10,620 nucleotides of DNA from positions 1 through 10,620 of the forward strand of contig UREN01000064.1 of assembly GCA_900546885.1 (NCBI GenBank), read 5' to 3'. Position numbers and translations under genes: made by a program. Below the pieces are notes generated by a model that saw only the letters and a list, made by a program, of their open reading frames with translations, was not told the origin of the DNA and did no database searches. Below, in pieces: positions 6,377 to 10,620 of the stretch (its first letter is position 1; the number at the start of each line of letters is the position of its first letter). The stretch comes from an uncultured Oscillospiraceae bacterium. GTDB taxonomy: Bacteria > Bacillota > Clostridia > Oscillospirales > Ruminococcaceae.

Positions 6377-6404
6377 TTGCAAAACAGCCCGCCGGGGGTA
6401 TAAT
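6377..6404 (+). promoter_or_regulatory. promoter for the riboswitch and ATPase
   Basis: TTGCAA (6377-6382) and a perfect TATAAT (6399-6404) are 16 bp apart. Transcription would start near 6411, giving roughly 35 nt before the aptamer and a leader of about 255 nt before the ATPase start. Confidence 0.75.
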
Positions 6405-6444
6405 AGTAACAGATGAGCGCCGGCCCCCATTTCTTCCGGCGCCC

Positions 6445-6540
6445 CATGAGGGAGTAGTGAGCGCGCGGCACGCCGCGCGGTTTCAGTCAACACGCATGGC
6501 CGCACGGCGGCCTGGCTGGGATCAAAGAACGAGACTCATG
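6445..6540 (+). ncRNA. yybP-ykoY (Mn2+) riboswitch aptamer
   Basis: P1 is CATGAG (6445-6450) with CTCATG (6535-6540), six perfect pairs. The 5' side continues with the conserved GGAGTAG (6451-6457). P2 is CGCGCGG/CCGCGCG (6462-6468 with 6473-6479). The conserved GTCAAC follows at 6486-6491, then a helix GGCCGC/GCGGCC (6498-6503 with 6507-6512), then CTGGCTGGGATCAAAG and the closing GAGAC of the second metal-binding loop. This order matches the yybP-ykoY class, which senses Mn2+ between two docked loops, and the downstream gene is one of its known target types. Confidence 0.9.
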
Positions 6541-6571
6541 TGCAGTTCATAGCTGTGCGTGGGTCTTTTTT
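6532..6571 (+). terminator. riboswitch expression-platform terminator
   Basis: Positions 6532-6545 pair with 6553-6566 (14 continuous pairs including four G-U wobbles; loop TTCATAG), followed by five Ts (6567-6571). The 5' arm contains the whole 3' strand of aptamer P1 (6535-6540), so P1 and the terminator exclude each other. Ligand that stabilises P1 would therefore allow transcription: an ON switch. Confidence 0.88.
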
Positions 6572-6580
6572 CATGTATGG

Positions 6581-6639
6581 CCCCGGCACACCGGGGGAAC
6601 GCCCAGGCATGGCGCACATTTTGGCGGGCCCGGCCCGCC
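6581..6639 (+). other. two GC hairpins in the ATPase 5' leader
   Basis: CCCCGG/CCGGGG (6581-6586 with 6591-6596, CACA loop) and GGCGGGCC/GGCCCGCC (6623-6630 with 6632-6639) lie between the switch terminator and the ribosome binding site. They may space or protect the leader; no further function is evident. Confidence 0.4.
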
Positions 6640-6665
6640 GCATCACGGAAAGGACGTGGCATTTT

Positions 6666-9308
6666 TTGAAGTATTACACGCAGACAGAGCAGGAAGCCCT
6701 GCAGGCGCTTTCCAGCGCGGCCGGGGGCCTGAGCGAGGCCGAGGCGGCCGGCCGCCTTGCGCAGCACGGGCCCAACAAGCTGGCCGAGGGCAAAAAGACG
6801 CCCGTGTGGCGCAGGCTGCTGGAACAGCTGGCAGACCCCATGATTATCATTTTGCTGTGCGCGGCCGCCGTAAGCGCCGTGACGGCCGTCATTTCGGGCG
6901 AAAGCTTTGCAGACGTCATCATCATTCTGGCGGTGGTGTGCATCAACGCCGTGCTGGGCGTGTATCAGGAAAGCAAGGCCGAAAAGGCCATAGAGGCCCT
7001 GCAGCAGATGACGGCCGCCACCAGCAAGGTGCTGCGCGGCGGCAAACAGCTGACGCTGAAAAGCGAGCAGCTTGTGCCCGGCGACGTGGTGGTGCTGGAG
7101 GCGGGCGACGCCGTGCCCGCCGACGCCCGCGTGCTGGAAAGCGCCAGCCTGAAGGTGGAAGAGGCCGCCCTGACGGGCGAGAGCGTGCCGGTGGAAAAGC
7201 ACACCGGCGCGCTGGCCCTGCAGCCCGGCGCCAAAGACGTGCCTTTGGGCGACCGGCGCAACATGGTGTATATGGGCTCTACCGTGGTGTACGGCCGCGG
7301 GCAGGCCGTGGTGACGCAGACGGGCATGCACACCGAGATGGGCAAAATTGCCACCGCCCTGGAAAACGCCCAGGACGGCCAGACGCCTTTGCAGAAAAAG
7401 CTTGCGCAGCTTAGCCGCGTGCTTACCTGGCTGGTGCTGGGCATCTGCGTGTTTGTGTTTGCGTTCAGCCTGATTCGCGCGGGCGATTTCCACTTTGACG
7501 TGGTGCTGTCCACCTTCATGGTGGCCGTCAGCCTGGCTGTGGCCGCCATTCCGGAGGGGCTGGCCGCGGTGGTGACGGTGGTGCTTTCCATTGGCGTCAC
7601 CAACATGTCCAAGCGCAACGCCGTCATCCGCCGCCTTACGGCTGTGGAGACGCTGGGCTGCGCACAGGTGATATGCTCGGATAAAACGGGCACGCTGACG
7701 CAGAACAAAATGACGGTGGTAGAGCACTGGGGCGACGAGGCGCTGGCCGCGCGCGCCGCCAGCCTGTGCAGCGACGCCAGGCCCGATGACACGGGCGCCG
7801 CCGTGGGCGAGCCCACCGAGGCCGCGCTGGTGAACTGGGCCACGGGCCTGGGCCTGGAAAAGCCCGCGCTGGAGCGCGAAGCCCCCCGCGTGGGCGAGGC
7901 CCCGTTTGACAGCATGCGCAAAATGATGAGCACTGTGCACAAAACGGCCGATGGCTGCGTGCAGTACACCAAGGGCGCGCCGGACGAAGTGCTGCGCCGC
8001 TGCACGCACATTTGGCAGGGCGGCCAGGCCGTGCCCCTGACGCCGGCGCTGCGCGGCGAGGTGCTGGCCGCGAACAAGGCCATGGCCGATAAGGCCCTGC
8101 GCGTGCTGGCCTGCGCCATGCGCGCGTGGCCCCAGCCCCCGCAGGACACCTCGCCCGAAAACCTGGAACAGGGCCTTACCTTCCTGGGCCTTGCGGGCAT
8201 GATAGACCCCATCCGCCCCGAGGTGAAGGCCGCCATTGCCGAGTGCCGCGAGGCGGGCATCCGCCCGGTGATGATTACGGGCGACCACCGCGACACCGCC
8301 GTTGCCATTGCCCGGCAGCTTGGCATTCTGGACGATGAAAAGGCTGCCATCACCGGCGCGCAGCTGGACGAGCTGAGCGACGAAGAGTTTGAAAAGCGCG
8401 TGGGCGAGTTCAGCGTGTATGCGCGCGTGCAGCCCGAGCACAAGGTGCGCATTGTAAACGCCTGGCGCAAGCGCGGCTGCGTGACGGCCATGACGGGCGA
8501 CGGCGTGAACGACGCGCCCAGCATCAAGGCCGCAGACATTGGCGTGGGCATGGGCATCACCGGCACAGACGTGACGAAGAACGTGGCCGACATGGTGCTG
8601 GCAGACGATAACTTTGCCACCATTGTGGGCGCCGTGGGCGAGGGCCGCCGCATTTACGACAACATCCGCAAATCCATCCAGTTCCTGCTGGGCGCCAACA
8701 TGAGCGAGGTGGTGGCCGTGTTCTGCGCCACGCTGTTCGGCTTCACCATTCTGGAGCCGGTGCACCTTTTGTGGGTGAACCTCATCACCGACACCCTGCC
8801 CGCGCTGGCGCTGGGCCTGGAAAAGGCCGAGCCGGACGTGATGCGCCGCCCGCCGCGCAAGGCAAGCGACGGCATTTTTGCCGGCGGCATGGGCGTGGAC
8901 ATTGCCTACCAGGGCCTGATGGTGGCGGCGCTGACGCTGGCGGCCTACTTCATTGGGCACTATATGGAAAGCGGCATGTGGGAGGCTGTGAACAGCCCGG
9001 ACGGCATGACCATGGCCTTCCTGACGCTGAGCATGGCCGAAATTTTCCACGCCTTCAACATGCGCGCCCAGCGCAAAAGCGTGTTCCGCCTGAACGGGCA
9101 GAACGTGGTGCTTTGGGTGTCCATGCTGGCCAGCCTGGTGCTGACGGCGGCCGTTATTTACCTGCCCGGCATTTCGGACGCCTTCGGCTTCACGCACATC
9201 AGCCTGGCCGAATACGCCGTGGCGCTTGGGCTTGCGGTGTGCGTCATTCCCATTGTAGAGCTTGTAAAGGCCTGCCAGCGCGCGTGGGCCAAAGCCAGGG
9301 CCAGGTAA
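6666..9308 (+). CDS. P2-type cation ATPase (Ca2+/Mn2+ exporter)
   Basis: An 880-residue membrane pump of the SERCA/PMR1-like P-type ATPase family. An N-terminal cation-ATPase domain leads into M1-M2, then TGES (170-173, actuator), M3-M4 with PEGL (296-299), phosphorylation motif DKTGTLT with Asp339, nucleotide-domain KGAPD (K436), MITGDHRDT, hinge motif TGDGVND (610-616), and M5-M10. Ion-site residues equivalent to SERCA are visible: E297 (M4), N678 and E681 (M5), N705, T708 and D709 (M6). The M8 glutamate of SERCA site I appears to be Gln802. The TTG start is set by AAAGGACGTG (6649-6658) seven bases upstream and by the family-like N-terminus KYYTQTEQEAL; earlier in-frame starts fall in or near the riboswitch and add no family sequence. 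The yybP-ykoY switch upstream argues for Mn2+ export as a main role, as for other switch-controlled pumps of this family. Ca2+ transport is the alternative. Length and all catalytic motifs are intact. Confidence 0.95.
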   Translation: MKYYTQTEQEALQALSSAAGGLSEAEAAGRLAQHGPNKLAEGKKTPVWRRLLEQLADPMIIILLCAAAVSAVTAVISGESFADVIIILAVVCINAVLGVYQESKAEKAIEALQQMTAATSKVLRGGKQLTLKSEQLVPGDVVVLEAGDAVPADARVLESASLKVEEAALTGESVPVEKHTGALALQPGAKDVPLGDRRNMVYMGSTVVYGRGQAVVTQTGMHTEMGKIATALENAQDGQTPLQKKLAQLSRVLTWLVLGICVFVFAFSLIRAGDFHFDVVLSTFMVAVSLAVAAIPEGLAAVVTVVLSIGVTNMSKRNAVIRRLTAVETLGCAQVICSDKTGTLTQNKMTVVEHWGDEALAARAASLCSDARPDDTGAAVGEPTEAALVNWATGLGLEKPALEREAPRVGEAPFDSMRKMMSTVHKTADGCVQYTKGAPDEVLRRCTHIWQGGQAVPLTPALRGEVLAANKAMADKALRVLACAMRAWPQPPQDTSPENLEQGLTFLGLAGMIDPIRPEVKAAIAECREAGIRPVMITGDHRDTAVAIARQLGILDDEKAAITGAQLDELSDEEFEKRVGEFSVYARVQPEHKVRIVNAWRKRGCVTAMTGDGVNDAPSIKAADIGVGMGITGTDVTKNVADMVLADDNFATIVGAVGEGRRIYDNIRKSIQFLLGANMSEVVAVFCATLFGFTILEPVHLLWVNLITDTLPALALGLEKAEPDVMRRPPRKASDGIFAGGMGVDIAYQGLMVAALTLAAYFIGHYMESGMWEAVNSPDGMTMAFLTLSMAEIFHAFNMRAQRKSVFRLNGQNVVLWVSMLASLVLTAAVIYLPGISDAFGFTHISLAEYAVALGLAVCVIPIVELVKACQRAWAKARAR

Positions 9309-9386
9309 AAAGCCCCGGCCGCGCAGCCGGGCGAAACATGGCGGCATGTCACAGCGCGCAAAATGCCTGCCCCTTCTGCGTGCAGA

Positions 9387-9422
9387 AAAGGCGGCCTGCG
9401 GGAACCCCCGCAGGCCGCCTTT
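9387..9422. terminator. bidirectional terminator between the ATPase and cysK
   Basis: A perfect 16-bp stem (9387-9402 with 9407-9422) with an AACC loop lies between two converging genes. It ends in TTT on the plus strand and TTTTC on the minus strand. Smaller hairpins precede it at 9314-9331, 9336-9349 and 9374-9387; the last overlaps its 5' edge. Confidence 0.85.
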
Positions 9423-9461
9423 GTGTTGTGTTTGGGCCGCACCGGCAGCGCCGCGCGCCCG

Positions 9462-10397
9462 TCATTCCCCCGGCGCAAACAGGCCGGTGGAAAGGTAGCG
9501 CTCGCCGGTATCCGGCAAAAGGGCCACCACAATTTTATCGCAGAACTGCGGCCTGCGGGCAAGCTGCATGGCCGCCCACAGCGCCGCGCCGGACGAGATG
9601 CCCGCCAGCAGCCCCTCGTGCCGCGCAAGGCTGCGCGCGGCGGCAAAGGCCTGCTGTGTTTCCACGCACAGCACCTCGTCGTAAATGCCGGTGTCCAGCA
9701 CGGCGGGCACAAAGCCCGCGCCAATGCCCTGAATGGCGTGCGGCCCGGCCTTGCCGCCGCTTAACACGGGGGAATCGGCCGGTTCCACGGCGGCAATGTA
9801 TACGGCGCTGTTTTTCTCTTTCAAAAAGCGGCCCGCGCCGGTGATGGTGCCGCCTGTGCCCACGCCCGCCACAAAGGCGGCCACCTCGCCGCAGGTGTCG
9901 CGCCAAATTTCGGGCCCGGTGCCCGCGTAATGCGCGGCGGGGTTTGCCGGGTTGGAAAACTGGCCCGCCAAAAACGCGCCCTCTTTTTTGGCAATTTCCC
10001 CGGCCGCCTCAATGGCGCCCGCCATGCCCTTTGCGCCGGGGGTAAGCACCAGCTCGGCCCCATAGGCCAGCATCAGGGCGCGGCGCTCGGCGCTCATGGA
10101 ATCGGGCATCACAATCTTCGCCCGGTAGCCGCGCATGGCGCACGCCATGCACAGGCCCACGCCGGTGTTGCCGCTGGTGGGCTCCACCACGGTGTCGCCC
10201 GGGTGCAGGCGGCCGGCGCGCTCGGCCTCGTCCAGCATTGAAATGGCCACGCGGTCTTTGGCGCTGCCGCCGGGGTTGCAGCCCTCCAGCTTTACCAAAA
10301 GGCGCGCGGCCAGGCCCTCGCGCTGTTCCAAATTATGCAGGCGCACAAGCGGGGTGTTGCCCACAAGCTGCGCCGCGCTATCGTAAATGTTTTTCAT
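9462..10397 (-). CDS. cysK: cysteine synthase A (O-acetylserine sulfhydrylase)
   Basis: A 311-residue PLP enzyme that makes L-cysteine from O-acetylserine and sulfide in the cytosol. NPGGSAKDR (41-49) carries the PLP lysine K47, TSGNTG (74-79) is the substrate loop, GTGGT (180-184) holds the PLP phosphate, GISSGAA (267-273) is near the pyridine nitrogen, and PDTGERYLST (295-304) is the C-terminal signature of CysK-type enzymes. The length is that of the catalytic core, with no CBS domain as in cystathionine beta-synthases. The ATG has GGAGGG about 8 bases upstream. The gene is monocistronic within the window, with its own promoter and a bidirectional terminator. No serine acetyltransferase (cysE) is adjacent, so the partner enzyme must lie elsewhere. 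CysM or a related sulfhydrylase is possible but less likely. Confidence 0.93.
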   Translation of the reverse strand: MKNIYDSAAQLVGNTPLVRLHNLEQREGLAARLLVKLEGCNPGGSAKDRVAISMLDEAERAGRLHPGDTVVEPTSGNTGVGLCMACAMRGYRAKIVMPDSMSAERRALMLAYGAELVLTPGAKGMAGAIEAAGEIAKKEGAFLAGQFSNPANPAAHYAGTGPEIWRDTCGEVAAFVAGVGTGGTITGAGRFLKEKNSAVYIAAVEPADSPVLSGGKAGPHAIQGIGAGFVPAVLDTGIYDEVLCVETQQAFAAARSLARHEGLLAGISSGAALWAAMQLARRPQFCDKIVVALLPDTGERYLSTGLFAPGE

Positions 10398-10453
10398 GCG
10401 CCAGCCCTCCGGTGTGTTTTTCGCCCGTTTTCCGGGTTTGAAATCTATTTTTC

Positions 10454-10482
10454 ATCATACCGCCTGTGCGCGCCGCGCGCAA
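10454..10482 (-). promoter_or_regulatory. cysK promoter
   Basis: On the minus strand, TTGCGC (10477-10482) and TATGAT (10454-10459) are 17 bp apart. The leader would be about 50 nt, too short for a riboswitch, and no T-box or S-box motif was seen. Confidence 0.65.
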
Positions 10483-10514
10483 GCTTTTTTTGCCCCAACG
10501 GCCGCGCCGCGCGC

Positions 10515-10535
10515 AAAAAAAAGCCGCCCCTTAGG
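10515..10535 (-). terminator. possible terminator of a gene beyond the right edge
   Basis: On the minus strand a short stem CGCC/GGCG with loop TAAGG is followed by GC and then eight Ts (complement of 10515-10522). The stem is weak but the T-run is long, and it lies just upstream of the cysK promoter, where an incoming transcript would need to stop. Confidence 0.4.
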
Positions 10536-10590
10536 CGCGTTGGCGTAAGAAAACATTGCCTCTGAAACAGAAATTCGGGCGCATAGCATC

Positions 10591-10607
10591 GTCAAAGCGC
10601 CTTGACA
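10591..10607 (+). promoter_or_regulatory. consensus -35 box with overlapping inverted repeat
   Basis: TTGACA (10602-10607) is a perfect -35 whose -10 would lie past the window end, suggesting a rightward gene just outside. GTCAA (10591-10595) and TTGAC (10602-10606) form an inverted repeat over it with a 6-base spacer, a possible operator. No coding sequence was recognised in 10483-10620. Confidence 0.35.
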
Positions 10608-10620
10608 ACCACAAAGGGTG

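Noticed and set aside
6522..9347. A 941-codon open frame on the minus strand opposite the ATPase
   Set aside because: It is antisense to a gene with every P-type ATPase motif, is dominated by His, Arg, Gln, Ala and Gly, shows no domain, and reflects the GC-rich third positions of the real gene.
1..10620. CRISPR array, insertion sequence or phage module
   Set aside because: No regularly spaced repeats, transposase, terminal inverted repeats, integrase or phage-type genes were seen on either strand.

Overview
The window looks like a chromosomal segment of a GC-rich, low-mobility Firmicute, most likely of the Clostridia (Oscillospiraceae/Ruminococcaceae type, such as Faecalibacterium, Gemmiger or Subdoligranulum relatives). 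The reasons are near-consensus AGGAGG-type ribosome binding sites, sigma-A-like promoters in short AT-rich islands within very GC-rich DNA, GTG and TTG starts, a yybP-ykoY riboswitch, and anaerobe-type genes (a PflX-like radical SAM protein, D-cysteine desulfhydrase). The genus is inference from style and was not tested. No phage, IS, integrase, toxin-antitoxin or CRISPR signal was seen.

Layout from left to right: (1) 1-199, a GC-hairpin-rich edge and an AT-rich promoter island; (2) 200-1102 (+), a PflX-like radical SAM protein closed by a strong terminator; (3) 1153-1722, a gene-free convergent intergenic region carrying two tandem copies of a ~67-nt foldable element; (4) 1723-3057 (-), CCA-adding tRNA nucleotidyltransferase with a C-terminal HD domain; (5) 3295-4296 (-), a PLP-dependent D-cysteine desulfhydrase-like enzyme; (6) 4615-4698 (+), tRNA-Leu(GAG) with its own promoter and a palindromic terminator; (7) 4925-6340 (+), a MATE-family efflux transporter with a possible attenuator in its leader; (8) 6377-6571, a promoter, a yybP-ykoY (Mn2+) riboswitch and its terminator; (9) 6666-9308 (+), a P2-type cation ATPase; (10) 9387-9422, a bidirectional terminator; (11) 9462-10397 (-), cysteine synthase CysK with its promoter; (12) the right edge, with a possible terminator and a perfect -35 box leading out of the window.

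Most genes are single transcription units with their own promoter or terminator, so this is a mosaic of housekeeping functions (tRNA maturation, cysteine metabolism, export) and not one pathway. The best-supported functional link is the metal-sensing riboswitch and the P-type ATPase. The 3' strand of the aptamer P1 helix is also the 5' strand of a 14-bp terminator, which is an ON switch and points to Mn2+ export by a pump that would otherwise be called a Ca2+ ATPase. The most novel-looking item is the tandem structured element at 1198-1331, whose two copies differ in ways that partly preserve pairing.
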